From Adiantum capillus-veneris (Eukaryota; Streptophyta; Polypodiopsida; Polypodiales; Pteridaceae), in NCBI GenBank assembly GCA_014529385.2, contig CM043943.1, positions 152,281,592 through 152,345,591 on the forward strand: a stretch of DNA of 64,000 nt, given 5' to 3'. The notes beneath the pieces are model-generated. The model worked only from the letters and a program-made list of their open reading frames with translations. It made no database searches and had not been told where the DNA came from. Each line of letters begins with the position of its first letter. The first letter of the stretch is position 1. The translations under genes and the position numbers were made by a program. This document shows positions 34,332 to 49,353 of this stretch, piece after piece.

Positions 34332-35474
34332 TGTGAGCGGGATGAAAACACACACAGCGCCTCTATAACGACCCGACACACACTCTTGGGAAGATACACA
34401 CACACACACTATGGGGCACCACTCGGCTTACACAACACACCTGGCCGAGACAGGGAACACACCTCTGGAGTGAGAGGAGAGAGACTATCCACTTGCCCAC
34501 TCCACACAGACACACACACACACACATACCCAAAAAACTCAGCTCAAAAGAGGAGAATTTCTGATGTTTAGATAAAAATGAGCTTGGGCCAACACCAATG
34601 GGGCAAACAGCTCACACAATATGGGTAAAAGATACCAGATACAATCACAAACTAGAGCAGAAACTTCGCTCATAGGAGAAACTTACACAGAAAAATAGCA
34701 GGAAAAGAGTGAGGAATTTGGAAAAATGGACAGCGCCATCGCGCCCGGAACGGCCCAAAACCCCAGTCTACAATGTCAAAGTGCTCAAATCCGACCTCGG
34801 ATGAGCAGTTTACGGCCAAAACAGGCTCCAAAATGAGCAAAAACACACCTGCGGCTGTTCCTCCTCTCTTCTCCACGTTTTTTCTGATCTTCTCTCATTT
34901 TTTTCAGTTCCCACACTTAGTTTTTTTAGTTGGGCACCCTTAGCCTTTTAGATGACCTCAAACGGACCCCGAACAGGCCAAAAACTGACCTCGCAGTGCA
35001 TAGTTGTCACCTTTTTGCATCATTCGCACACCGGGCACTCATCTTTTTTTCAATAATGCATCTCGCCACCACGTGAAGTGGCCCCAAAAAGTGGTCCTAA
35101 TGATGACCTTTCTGCATAACTCTCACAAGAAAACACCCACGTTGTGTCCGTCCTCATCCGCGTGCAAATATTGACCTCGTTCGCCCTCCTGACGCCACTA
35201 GATGCCATCTGACGCACCTGCTGACCTCACGTCGTCGGCCCGCAGATAGCTTCCTCGAGAAGTTTTACGCGCTACCAACTCCTCCTTATTGTAGAAAAAA
35301 CACACTAGTATGGATAATAGTGAAAATCGTTGCACTATGTACATGCTGTCCTACCTGTACACATGTGGGCCCCACGTAACCACCTGGCTATGGAAATTGG
35401 ATAATCCTTTATTTGATACACCATGCATGTATATGTACATATGCTCAATCCCTTGCTCCAAAAAACTCCTGACA
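34332..35474 (-). repeat. 5' LTR of element T
   Basis: On the minus strand begins TGTCAGGAGTTTTTTGGAGC and ends CTCACA. Promoter and start site should lie inside, but I cannot mark a TATA box with confidence. Confidence 0.95.
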
Positions 35475-35900
35475 ATGTTAAAACGCTTTTCTTCTCTCAC
35501 CTCGATTCACTGCAGAACAGGGCTCACCTTTCCTCTAATTTTCAACCCACTCGGCAAAGAAACTTAAAACCCTTCTTCACGGCTCGTCTTTCTCTCTCAT
35601 TATCTACCCAAAACAAAGTTGGCTTCTTTCACTTTCTCTCTCCTTAAACTTCATATTCAGTAACCTTGCGGCCCACAGTCCTCTCTGTCAATATGGCGCT
35701 CATGCTTGGCACTTTAATTATAAGCTTCCCGCAAAACAATGACCAAGCATTCAAATTTCAATGACATTTATATGCAACAGTCATAAAATCATACTAAACA
35801 AGCATTATGATGCAGTGATTTACATGCATATGCTCCTAATATGCCCATGCAGGTTCCCAAATTAATGTCAAAAGTTTACAATTTCGGTGTAGATTGATGG
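35475..35900. other. Internal DNA of element G right of the T insertion
   Basis: Pyrimidine-rich then AT-rich non-coding sequence, continuous with 26743 before T inserted. No gene seen. Confidence 0.5.
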
Positions 35901-35959
35901 GTCTACATAGGCCTAGACCACTTCACTTAGTCTTCTTCATGCACATTGGCTTGCTTTGC

Positions 35960-37085
35960 TCCCTACTCTTCTTGCACATGGGCTTCTACCATATCATCAA
36001 ACACATAATAAGACAGCTTTACCTTTACAAGCTTAGGTTTGTCAGACTCCGTCTCTTCGCCATAGGATGTGGACTCATCCACTCTATCCTCCTCTCTTGT
36101 CTCCCAGCTAATCGAGCTTGTATCTTCATCATCACCGACATCACCTACCAACTCCATACATGCGTCTTCATCTGCTTGCTGCTCCACAATTGCTTCACCA
36201 TCACCATGGCTTTGCACACTTTCTTCATCTGCTTCCGAACCCTCGGTATCTGCAACCTACTTGCAATTTGCTACCTTTTCATGCAGAATTTTCACAAGAA
36301 TAGGCTTTACCTCTTCAATCCACACTAGAACCTTCACATCAGCTACCGCTTTTGCACACCGGTTCACTTCAACATGGAGCTTTTCCTCTTTGACAAACTT
36401 ATCCACCCTTGGCACATGCAGATACAAACCGAAAATCTCCAAGGAACATAACCAACCATAGGCCTTACCTCAACATGCTCTGCACTTTGAAAAATTGGAA
36501 TCGCCTTTGGTCAGCGGACCAAAGAATAATTGGTTACCTTTGCAACACGCACATAATCTGTTGGCTTCAACATGCCCAATTCTAGCTTTTGCTTTACCTT
36601 TCGGCTCTTCATCTTGGCCAGATAGACCATGTCTTCGTAAGTATCAGCACCATCTTAGACCTTTTCTTTAATCCTCGGATGCAAGCACTCTAGCAGCTCC
36701 AACAACTTCAAATATTGATTTCTTTTTACCCCAATAGCAACCTCTAACTGCTTTCAACAGGCTTCAAACTGCTCAATGAAAATGGAGAAATCCTTAAAGT
36801 CCTGGTACCGCCTTCAACTTTGCACCAGCTTCCTCTGCAGTAATCACCTCTCAAAACTGCTCCAAAAATTGAATTTGCAACCTTTGCCATGATCCTTGAT
36901 CACTGCTCTTCAAACCATCGAACCAAACCTTGGCTCATCCTCGCATCAACAGCGGCATCGTCTGCAGCTTTTTGCATCCGTCAACATACGCATCGACAGT
37001 AGCCATAACTCAAAATCTGCTAACCAATCTTTGGGATCTTCAATGCCCATAAATATGGGGGCAAACCTTGGCTCCATCATCTCTG
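35960..37085 (-). pseudogene. gag: gag of element G (decayed)
   Basis: The likely start is the ATG near 37080, reading MMEPRFAPIFMGIEDPKDW and on into ADFELWLLSMRML, the usual opening of plant gypsy gag (a target-binding-like FxGxxDPxxW stretch). Stops and frameshifts follow. Later pieces still read DFKDFSIFIEQFEACWKQLE and DMVYLAKMKSRKVKQKL, like the C-terminal half of a Retrotrans_gag capsid domain. The final acidic piece (35963-36217) is VGDDEDTSSISWETREEDR. No zinc knuckle was found. It lies directly downstream of the PBS of G, so the order supports the minus orientation. Confidence 0.7.
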
Positions 37086-37182
37086 TCACCTTCAAACTTA
37101 ACCATCAAACACTTCGACCATCATCCAACCGCTTTGTCGGGTAAAAAACACCGCTTCAAACCTCAAATTGGAGCATCAGCCA

Positions 37183-37202
37183 GCTCCTTCGTGGGGGCAT
37201 CA
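37183..37202 (-). other. Primer-binding site of element G
   Basis: Minus strand TGATGCCCCCACGAAGGAGC, 5 nt inside the right LTR. It equals the PBS of T (TGGCGCCCCCACGGAGGATC) except for four bases; the two near the start change GGCG to GATG, the pattern of CpG decay. It shows that G and T share a priming type. Confidence 0.7.
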
Positions 37203-37207
37203 GAAGA

Positions 37208-39266
37208 TGGAGAGGGAGAAAGGGGAACACACCCAGCACACAACACAATGCCTGAATATAGCCCAGGGTATACACAGCGCCCCAATCCACTAGAGTTCAC
37301 CTTCAAAACTCGAAACTACTCACAAGTAAACCACCACCTACACACGACCATATGCACACACACTTTGCAATGCACCAAACTGACCCGATCACTCCACTCT
37401 GCTCAATTCGCATCCTTCCACAAGCACACAACCTCTCTCTATCTCTCTTTGCACGACAAACTTTCGGGGGACACACAAGTCGACACACGCCCATAAACAC
37501 ACGCACACAAGCAGAGAAGAGAAGGGGGACTGACGCCAAGAAACAACAATAAATGACCTTCTTGCATATACAACAACATGTACAATCAATCCCTTGCTGG
37601 CACAAACCTCAACCACAAGATAATGGCTCAAAAGCCTACACAGGAAAAAAGCTACCTCGGCAAAATCATAATGGCAAGAGCCCCAAAAAAATTAACGTGT
37701 ACATCTTTTTATAGGGGGAGTTATGTCCAAAAAAAGAAAAAAAGTGAGCCCTCTAGCTTGTTCACTTCACTTGAGACCCTTTTGGAATTTCCTTGCATTT
37801 CTTGCACTTGGCACATGTTATTTTTGGCAACTCTTGCATGATGCACACCCCTTGGTCCTTTGTCCGCCCAACTCGGCCGCCCGTTCACTCTTTCAGTTGG
37901 CCTTCTTGGCCTTCTTTGAACACCCATTTGGCGGGACCGCCCTTTATAGACCCGACCTTGAACTTGACCCCTATAAGGGTGCCTTGAAACCTCTTCAATT
38001 GCTTTCTCTCTCTTGCCGCGGGACCCCTCCCTACTCGAGCACTAGCGATATCGCTAGTGGGGGGGTTTCCCCTTCAAAATGTTTTGGCCCCAACGGGCGT
38101 GGGAACCGAGCCCCAACTAGGCGTTATGCCGGGTCAGCACCGCGCTCCCTCCTGCCATCTCACATGCATGCGCCTCTCATGGCACCACCCCTCTCCTCCA
38201 AAAACACCCGCGCTGCTTCCCTTGCAGGGCCACGTGCCACCACAGCATAGCGCCCAGCGAGCCTCCATGTCCACTCAACAAGGGAGCTCTGTGTCCTTTA
38301 CGCATTCTTAATGGAATGCATGTTATGGCCCTTATACCCCACCAAATCGCCTGCTTCCTTTGCATATGGCATTATTGCCTGCCACGTGGCGCCCTCTCCT
38401 GAGGCTACCCCCCAAGCTTGTTTAAAAAACCCCATTTGATGAAAAAAACCCATTACTGCTTCCAAAATACCACCTGCTAATTCGATTGCCGAGCCAAAAA
38501 ACCGGGTTGCAAGCTCACTGTGCCATCTCAAAAATTCTCGGTCCTTGCCACACTTCGAGATTCTCCAAGACCCCGAACCGAGGCCGCAAAAAGTGAGAAC
38601 TTTCATTTGCAATCAATCACGAACAAATGCACTCGATCTTCCAACTGCTATATCTTTTCCCCTCGGGTTTCGTTTGACCCGCAGTCAACTCCTACTAGCT
38701 CCATACACTACATAACACCTTCTCAACCCTATCGGGACCCAAAAAACACCATATGGCATGACTCCCCATGTGGTCAGGTGGGCACCAACCTAGCTGCCAA
38801 CAAAACTTCAACTGGCCATAAACTACAATCCGTAGCTCTGATCTGCTATCTCAAAAGATGGGTAGGCTCCATAAATTGAGCACTATGTGCCTTTATACTA
38901 ACATCCACTTGGGCCACCTATCCCCAACTGCCCTGTCCGGCAAGAATTTGCAACACACTGCACTTTCAAACCTCAATATACTGGGCTCCATAGCTCGGTT
39001 TGATGAGCCGTATGGACCTGTTCCTTCAGCACTTTAAGCTCTACATTCCTAGACTCAAAGACTTCACCTTGAACCTCTTTACCTATTCCCCAACTTAGCT
39101 CCTTCTGGAGCCTTTCTCTGCCTATAAAATGCATCAATTATACATATCCACTGCTACCTGCCTGCCCATGATCTTTCTAGTTGCTCCAACCCTTTGCCAT
39201 GCTTTTGCTAGCATGCACATACCTGCCCATGCCGTCTTCTATGGTTGACACACTTTGGATACACCA
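37208..39266 (-). repeat. 5' LTR of element G
   Basis: Plus-strand edges TGGAGAGGGAG and GGATACACCA. Same internal landmarks as the left copy. Inside are pieces rich in CACA and several broken open frames that differ from those of the other LTR. Confidence 0.85.
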
Positions 39267-39431
39267 ACGGATTGGGGTCATACGATGTCCAATTTTGGAA
39301 ATTTTCGACATGGTGGTCATCAAACACATGAGGTAGGACTAGCTACGAGGTGGGGTCAAAAACTAACTTGAAAGCCTGGGGCCGAGGGTATGTATATGCT
39401 AGCACCAACTAAACTCTCATTTCTAGTTCTG

Positions 39432-42808
<3,377 letters not shown>

Positions 42809-44016
42809 TTAGCTATGTATGTGAAATATCTTATTCCAATCTGATGCTTTTATTATTGGAGCTGAGGTGAGAGCTTGCTTAAGCTTCATGAAGGATTCTT
42901 CACATGCCTCGGTCCACTCAAAGTGTGTAATCAAGCTATACATGGGTTTTGCAATTATAGCGTACATGTAAATGAACCGTCTGTAATATCCACAATGTCC
43001 CATGAAGGCTTGAACCCCCTTGACTGTTGTTGATCTAGGAAAATCAGCAATGACATGAACTTTTTTAATATCAGTAGCTATGCCATTTTTAGACACTATA
43101 TGTCCAAGAATTTTTCCTTGTCTAACCATGAATATGCACTTTTCAGGATTTAGGCAAATCCTATAAAGTCTACATTTTTTGAATTTTGAGGTATTCAAAA
43201 TGATCATCCCAGAGTGATGAATGTACGCATAGATCATCCATATATACTTCCAAGAATTTCCTTAGATATTCTTTAAAAGCATGGCTCATCAATCTTCGAA
43301 AGGTGGCTAGAGCATTAGTTAACCCAAAAGGCATAACCCGATAGGTAAAAATATCCCATTCCATTGCAAAAGCATTTTTATGCTGATCTTTTGGGTCAAC
43401 CAAAAGTTGATTGTATCCCGAAAATCCATCTAAGAAACTATAAGCTTATTTCCCTGCAACTCGCTCTAAAACATGCTCAGTGATTAGAAGAGGGAAGTTG
43501 TCTCTAATGGTAGCTGCATTCACTTTTTTGAAATTGACACACTCGTAATCTTCCATTCTTCTTGGGTACTACCACAATTGGAGACACCCAATCTATGTGT
43601 TCAATTTTTTAAATGAATTCAGCTTCCTTTAGTTTTTCAATCTCTTCTTTGATTTTCTTGGCAAATGTTTCATTATACATGTATGGAATTTGTCTACTTG
43701 GTTTCGTATCATCTCTCATGGATATAGTATCTTGACAAATTTCTGGATCAACACCCTTGAGATCCTTGTAAGACCAAGCAAAAATATCTCGGTATTCTTT
43801 TAGTAAGCTTAGTAAAATCTCTTCTTCATCTTCTGTTAGGTCATTTGCAATGTAGGTAGGCCTAGGTTCTTCCCCTGGTTCAGCCAAGTCTATCTTTTTC
43901 ACGTTCTCGGGCCCTTCGTAGGACTCGCCCTCTTTTCGTAATTCCCTAACAGGTTGTTTGACTATGATTTTTTGATCTTGAAGAGTATACTTTTTGTAAT
44001 GGGATGGAACACTCAT
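42809..44016 (-). pseudogene. pol: RT region of F1
   Basis: Starts with PSHYKKYTL and the pre-RT stretch DIFAWSYKDLKGVDPEIC, then IPYMYNETFAKKIKEE. The RT core continues after a 1-nt frameshift (near 43530) and a TAA: SFLDGFSGYNQ (motif A) at about 43410-43440, VMPFGLTNALATF at about 43300-43340, and EVYMDDLCVHS (catalytic DD intact) at about 43220-43250. After another frameshift come GKILGHIVSKNGI and GYYRRFI, ending at FEWTEACEESF and KIFHIHS. It would have copied element RNA; now dead. Confidence 0.88.
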
Positions 44017-44111
44017 TACATCCTTACCACCCTCTTCTGTGGTTTCTATTTCGGTCGTATATATCTCGCTCCTTTAGAGAATTTTTCAGCTCTTGATATT
44101 TCTTTTTCCGC

Positions 44112-44804
44112 TCAACTCATGTCATGGTTGGCTCCATGTCCTGTTTGTTTGGCGTTGCTTGAGTATCCTCCCGTATCCTTCCTTGTTTTTCTCGATGTTT
44201 TCGATATTTTTGGATTTTTGTTTGAGGGATATCTGCCAGTGATTTTGTCCGTGACACAATCATGCGCATCTATATGCATTAGTAACTGTGTTCTACTGGA
44301 GACTGATGGCATAGGTCTCGTTTTTATGTTTTTGGTGTCTCTTTTTTGTCTATACCATTTTTGTCTTCTTGATTTCTGGTTAGGAAAGTCAAAAAACTTT
44401 TTCTCCCCTCCTTTCAAGAGTAGCTTAGCTCTCTCATGTTCTTTTTCTGACCCCGAATCTTCTGAGGTAGTTGAGTGTTCATCTAACTCATCTGTTGCAT
44501 CGTAGTAGAGGTCTGAAAAGACTTGTTGAGCTTTCATCAAGTCCTTGGGTTCCTCAATTTCATCTTCAATATTGAGGGTTGAAATCATTTGGATGGGAAT
44601 TATGTCATAGCCATCCTCATTGCAAAATTGAGTAGGCATAGACGTATTCACACATACATCCATTCTCGCTAAAATTTGAGTCCACTCAAATGGCTCAAAT
44701 AAATATTCTAGAAAGGGTTCAGGTACATAAGCTTCATCTGTGTAATCCCTTTCTAAGGTACATTCTCCTCTTCTTATGCTCCCATTTTCTGAAGCTCCGC
44801 ACAT
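44112..44804 (-). pseudogene. Charged spacer region of F1 pol
   Basis: A 230-codon frame, Asp/Glu/Arg/Lys-rich, including YEPFLEYLFEPFEWTQILAR-type text (here PEPFLEYLFEPFEWTQIL) and KKFFDFPNQKSRRQ. It lies between protease and RT in the same orientation as both, so I count it as element sequence. No enzyme motif. Confidence 0.5.
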
Positions 44805-45112
44805 CCAAATAGAAGTGTCTTTGTTTAACGAAGAAGGAAGCTTAGTTTAGCTGAAGAGAGTGAATTGAACTCTTGTATGGGCATTTTCTATCAGTGTGAT
44901 CTTTTAGATTAACCCTTGTTATGGATCCCACTTGCTTCAAGTACAGATAGTTGTTTCCCCAATCTTGGATAAGCTATACCTGTCGCATGAAAGGTCTTCC
45001 CAATATGATTTCGTAATTGATTTTCTTCGCAAAGTCTACTATGGAAAAAGTGTGTTGATATTCAATCCCACAGGAATTAACTATCACTTTTTCAAGCAGT
45101 CCTAAGGGTCTT

Positions 45113-46430
45113 TCAAAGTGCCAATTGCAATTTCATTTGAGTTTGTCTAATGGCTGGTTGTCCCGAGGATTCCCATACTGCTTTCGTGGCTATGGCTATG
45201 CTTGCCCCACTATCCAGTATTGCCATGGTTTCAATGTCATTATATTTCACTGAAAGGGTGGTGTTTCCTTCTTCCCCTTCGTAGTATTCTTCGGCTTTGT
45301 TCATTGGAACAGATTGAATCTCCTTGTTGTCCATTTCGTGTTTTAATTTTTCCAAATTTTTTACGATGAGCCCCATTATCCCCACCCTCTCTAGGATTTT
45401 CTGTATGTCATTCCATAAATATGGTTTGATTTTTAACAGTTCGCCCAAAGTAAGAGTGCATTGGATGGGTGTAGACATGATTGAATGAATGTTGTCTACT
45501 TCTAGGGTCTGTTCCGCTCTTTTTACTTGAGTGGTCTTACACACTATGGATTCATCTTCGTTATCTCCCAATTAAGAGGGTAATGTTTTCAAGGTCAATG
45601 GTTTAGACATTCCTGAAGCTTCAGATCCACAATTCCCGTACAAGGATTGTACATCCATGTCCATATCAGGAGGTAGGTTGTCCAACCAAACTTCCTCTAT
45701 GGAGCTGACTTTAGAGTTAGGCTCCCATCCTTGATCTCTCTAACTTTTTCCCATAAGTGTCCTGGCCAGTCTTCCTCCACAAATGGAATTCCGTCTAAGG
45801 CATCTTCGCTATCCGGCACTATAAGTTCTAGTTCTTATGTTTCAAGGTGGGTTTCTACCACCACTTCAAATTTTTCTTTAGTGTCTCTTACCACAAGCTC
45901 TTCAGGTTTTGCAATACTTTCAAGCTTGGGTTTTTGTTTTTTCAACATTTCTTGCGTGATTCTTACCAAATTTTGATAAGCTTCAAGCTTAGCTACTTCC
46001 ATGTCTGAAGAGGGGTAGTTTTTCCATTTGTTTTTCATGTTTTGGTATGCTTTAAGTCCCACTTGATAAGCTTTCAAGACTGCATTAATAGGCTCAAAAA
46101 TTTTATCAACCAAAATTGATCCTCCAGATTTCACGGTTGTTTCTTTGATTTCGCTTCCAGTTTCTTTCACCTTTTCCTAGAATAGCTTTTTTGCTTTCTC
46201 CTCGATTTCAGCCCGCCGTTGTTTTTGTTTTCTCGTCTCATATCTTTTGCTTCTGCTTCTTTTGAACCTTTGAGAGTAATTTTTTGTATTTTCCGAATCA
46301 TCAGAGGAGTTGTGTTTCTTTTTCTTGGCCTGGGCTCTAGTGATTACCTAGATTGGAACAATCGGTTCACTCTCAGATGAGCTACTAGGTATCACTTGGA
46401 CTATGTTTACTACTGTTTTACCCTTGTTCA
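45113..46430 (-). pseudogene. Protease and upstream spacer of F1
   Basis: 45113-45571 carries AILDSGASIAIATKAVW, an aspartic protease active site with canonical DSG, preceded by SIQ-type leader STPIQCTLTLGELLKI. The upstream piece 45835-46170 is a Lys/Glu-rich helix-forming segment. The protease would cut the polyprotein. Frames are interrupted between 45571 and 45835 and again above 46170. Confidence 0.75.
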
Positions 46431-48655
46431 AAGGATTTTTAGGACAATCTTCCAGAAAGTGTCCTCCCTTTTTGCAACATTATATGCAATAAGCTTCAAT
46501 TGGCCTCTTGTCCGGCTCTAGACATTCATTTTCCCAATATTCATCTGCACCACAGCTGTGACAGTTTTCCGTTCTTGGCTTAATTTCATGGATCTTACGA
46601 TGGGAGGTTTGACATGTTGATTAGCTACATAATACATTGGTGCGAGCTCTGGTGGAGAATAAGTCACAGGTTCTTCCATTCATGGTGGATATGAATTATA
46701 CCAATCTCCCTCTACCATTACTGTAGATGGACTGGGCTCCACATAGGGTGTAACAAGCACTAGTGCTTGTTCCTCTATGACTCCTTTAGATTGCATGTAC
46801 TTTACATGCACTGCATTATGTCCTAGATACGGAGGTTGTTGACCCAACACAGGTAGAGGTCTTTCCATACCCATCGGTGGTCTTTGAGCTTGAGCCATGT
46901 TAGGATGGTATTTGTACATGGGTTGTCCTTGTGGCCTCATGGGTACGTACTAAACATTCCCATCATACTTTGGTCGGAAGTAGCACTCATGGGTCTCATG
47001 GTTGGTCCATTTACCCTCAATTTCACACCATTTTTGTGGCCTAATTGGTTGTCCCTATTGAGGTATCCCTTGTTATGGTCCCCTCATAGGTGCTTTTTGC
47101 ATGTTGTACATCATGTCGTTCATCCTTTTGAGCATGTCTTCTATGGCTAAAAGTGGTGCTACAGTAGCCGTTCCTACTTGTGATGGTTTAGTGGATGCTA
47201 TTATCTCACTTTGGTTATCCTTAGGGATATCTTCTTCATTGAAACTATCACGATTGTCTCCTAAGTCAATAGCATTTGACACACACTCGTCTAGGGTTGT
47301 ATGCTTCTTGCTATAGAGTATAGCATGAAGTTGTTTGTTTAGCAATCCCTCTAGAAACAAAGATACGAATCGTTCTTCTACAGGTATCTCTATCCATGGG
47401 TATCTAGAAATGTATTGTTTCATTCGAGTTACACAATCCCTAACAAACTCACCATGTTTCTGTTTAACGCTATAGATTTGAGCTACCGTATCATGTTTGA
47501 TCCCCATTTTAGAACAAGCAGCTACAAATCCTTGAGCTAATGTGTTTAAGTCCATGATTGACCTTGGTGGAATGTTTTGGAACCATGTCAATGCTTTTCT
47601 TTCTAATGTCATTTCAAACCCCTCGAATTGAGTATAGAAATCAAATATACGCTCTGCTCTTAGAGCTTCCTTAAAGCTTACTAAGTGGTCGTATGGATCC
47701 CCTGATCCACTGTAATTTTTGACCCATTTTTGAAAATCAGCTGGTCTGACGCGTCTATTTGGTTCAACTCCATGTCTCCTAGAAGTTGGTCCTATTCCGA
47801 GTCCTTCAAACCAGTCTATTGGAAATAGTGACTCATGTAGCCCTGGACTGGCCTTATTGTCACCCGGTTTTTTTCGTGATGAGGTGGTTTCTGGTTTCTT
47901 AGCATTACTCTCAGATGATCTCTCACGGTGTTCATCTCTTGGAATTGTTTTTGGTCCTTGTCCCAATATCCAATCCCTTATGGAATACCCTTGGTATTTG
48001 GTTTGTTCGACCTCCTCGGGAGTCATTGTAACAGAGTTGTTGTTATAACAATCCCTAAACAGGTAGGTTGGTAGGTCTGTTGATCCCTTATCTTGATCTT
48101 GAAGATATATAGATGATCTTAATGGCCGTTAGTTATCCTGATTTGGCATGTGAAGTCCACATAAGATCTTTTATGTTTCTATCCTCTCAACAATAGACTC
48201 CGATCCTAGGATTATCCATACTAAGCCGTTTCAAAGGTTTGAAGTCTACTTGATCGTATTTCTTGAATTCTAAAGTTGGTGGTTCTTATTTTGTTGACAT
48301 ATCTGGGATTATGGTGTTTACTTTTAACCCCCTTTTGTCTATCACATCAGGGTTTTCAGCTTGTAAATGCTGAGTTCCATTTCTGTCCATGTACATTTTT
48401 CCTTGTTTGTTTTCCATAATCTCTTCTTCAAACTCAATACCATGGTCATCAATGCGAATATCATACTCTTCATTTTGGATCCAGGTAAACCTGGGCTCCA
48501 TGGCGATTAGTCTTATAAAAAGAGAGTATATGCTTATACCGCATTGTCGTTCCGGTTTCCAAGTGAGTCGAATAGGAAGACATTTCAGATGTTGAATCTG
48601 ACAAAATGTCTGAGACTTCTTCAAGAATAGTACGCAAGGAATTGCCTTGATTCAC
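46430..48655 (-). pseudogene. gag: gag of F1 with capsid domain and zinc knuckles
   Basis: The best-preserved piece, 47073-48026 (317 codons), contains FQKWVKNYSGSGDPYDHL, ALTWFQNIPP and KQKHGEFVRDCVTRMKQY, a standard Retrotrans_gag capsid. N-terminal pieces lie at 48286-48655. After the capsid come a Pro/Gln-rich frame (46680-46940) and two knuckle remnants near 46430-46580: CHSCGADEYWENEC (Tyr in place of His) and a second, CKKGGHFLEDC, preceded by a stop. Tandem knuckles are less common than single ones in plant Ty3 gag. Confidence 0.85.
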
Positions 48656-48700
48656 GCTTTCTTCAGTGGATACTCTACTAGAGGTTTCTCCAAATATGCC

Positions 48701-49353
48701 TCGATTTCCTAGTACACCTTAACTAGCATAGTAAGAGGTCACCTTGTATCATGACGCATTAGAGACATGTTCTTTAAACAAAAATATGTATGAATTCAAT
48801 ATTTTTAAGTTGTATAATAAAGACACTTGTTAAGTATATGTTGTTCAAATTTGCAAGTATTTCCATCCAACTAGGAATAAAAAATCCTAAAATATACATT
48901 AGGATGAGATTACCCACCTCTAATAAGGATGGATTTGAAGCACCTACTTGCAAGATGTATCAAAGAAAGCTGTTTTAGAGGAAAAGTGGTGACACTTGAC
49001 CTCTCTAACCTGCACCCACTGTTTCTTGTAATGCCACTGTTTTGAGCTGAAGAGCTTGACATTCGTGCATCCACGAATGCAAAGAAGCACCTGCATCCAT
49101 ACACAACCAATTGCAATAGCCTAACAAGCCTACTTCTCCCCTCCCAAGATATTGAAGAACCATACACATTCGTCTCACCGACAGTATGACGATCTTGGGA
49201 TGACCTCTGCTCACCCTCACGTGCGGCCTTCGGTGCAAACACCGCGGACAAGCAATATGTACACTTTTGTTCTGCGGAGTACATGGTGGTGGAGGCATAC
49301 GATTTGTGATGTCTGTGAGCACCATGGCAGCTGTTGCGTGAGGAAGCAAAGAA
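48701..49353. other. Unassigned DNA
   Basis: No gene supported. Overlapping open frames on both strands at 48910-49532 have no recognisable domain and depend partly on the neighbouring purine tract. Confidence 0.45.

Larger units (their letters stand above)
26744..35474 (-). mobile_element. Element T: intact, young Tat-like Ty3/gypsy retrotransposon nested in G
   Basis: Both LTRs are 1143 bp by my boundaries. I counted 19 substitutions and two CA-repeat length differences between them, about 98% identity. Between them lie a PBS, a leader with short tandem repeats, one uninterrupted gag-pol frame and a polypurine tract, all on the minus strand. Flanking 4-mers are ACGT (26740-26743) and ATGT (35475-35478), a possible target duplication with one C-to-T change. 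The archaeal-type second RNase H between RT-RNase H and integrase, and the absence of a chromodomain, place it in the Tat side of the plant OTA (Ogre/Tat/Athila) clade. The exact lineage is undetermined. Confidence 0.95.
21466..39266 (-). mobile_element. Element G: old Ty3/gypsy-type LTR element split by nested element T
   Basis: Direct repeats of about 2.03-2.06 kb at 21466-23494 and 37208-39266 are bounded on the plus strand by TGGAGAGG and CCA, that is TG...CA on the minus strand. A 4-bp repeat ACGG flanks the element (21462-21465 and 39267-39270). A PBS-like site lies inside the right LTR and a polypurine tract next to the left LTR, so transcription ran leftward. The LTRs differ at roughly one base in eight in the part I aligned, so it is old. 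Without T it is about 9.07 kb, with ~5 kb of internal sequence. That contains a decayed gag but no RT, RNase H or integrase I could find, so it was probably non-autonomous (LARD-like) or has lost pol. Confidence 0.85.
42809..48700 (-). mobile_element. Element F1: truncated, decayed Ty3/gypsy element
   Basis: Minus-strand order is N-terminal gag, capsid-like gag, two zinc-knuckle remnants, long spacer, protease, pre-RT region and RT, as in non-chromoviral plant Ty3 elements. It stops at 42809, just inside RNase H (FHIHS, expected to be the first RNase H strand). The remaining RNase H, integrase and 3' LTR are missing. No LTR pair was found, so both outer edges are approximate. The relic F2 at 1499-3560 is a second copy of the protease-spacer part. 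Confidence 0.85.

Noticed and set aside
26744-35474. Endogenous pararetrovirus as an alternative for T
   Set aside because: Integrase and LTRs are present and no movement-protein or coat-protein type domain is seen, so it is a Ty3-type retrotransposon.
36069-36461. 130-codon plus-strand Ser-rich frame
   Set aside because: Shadow of the minus-strand decayed gag of G.
43954-44505. 183-codon plus-strand hydrophobic frame
   Set aside because: Opposite-strand shadow of the charged spacer of F1, which is in frame with the protease and RT order.
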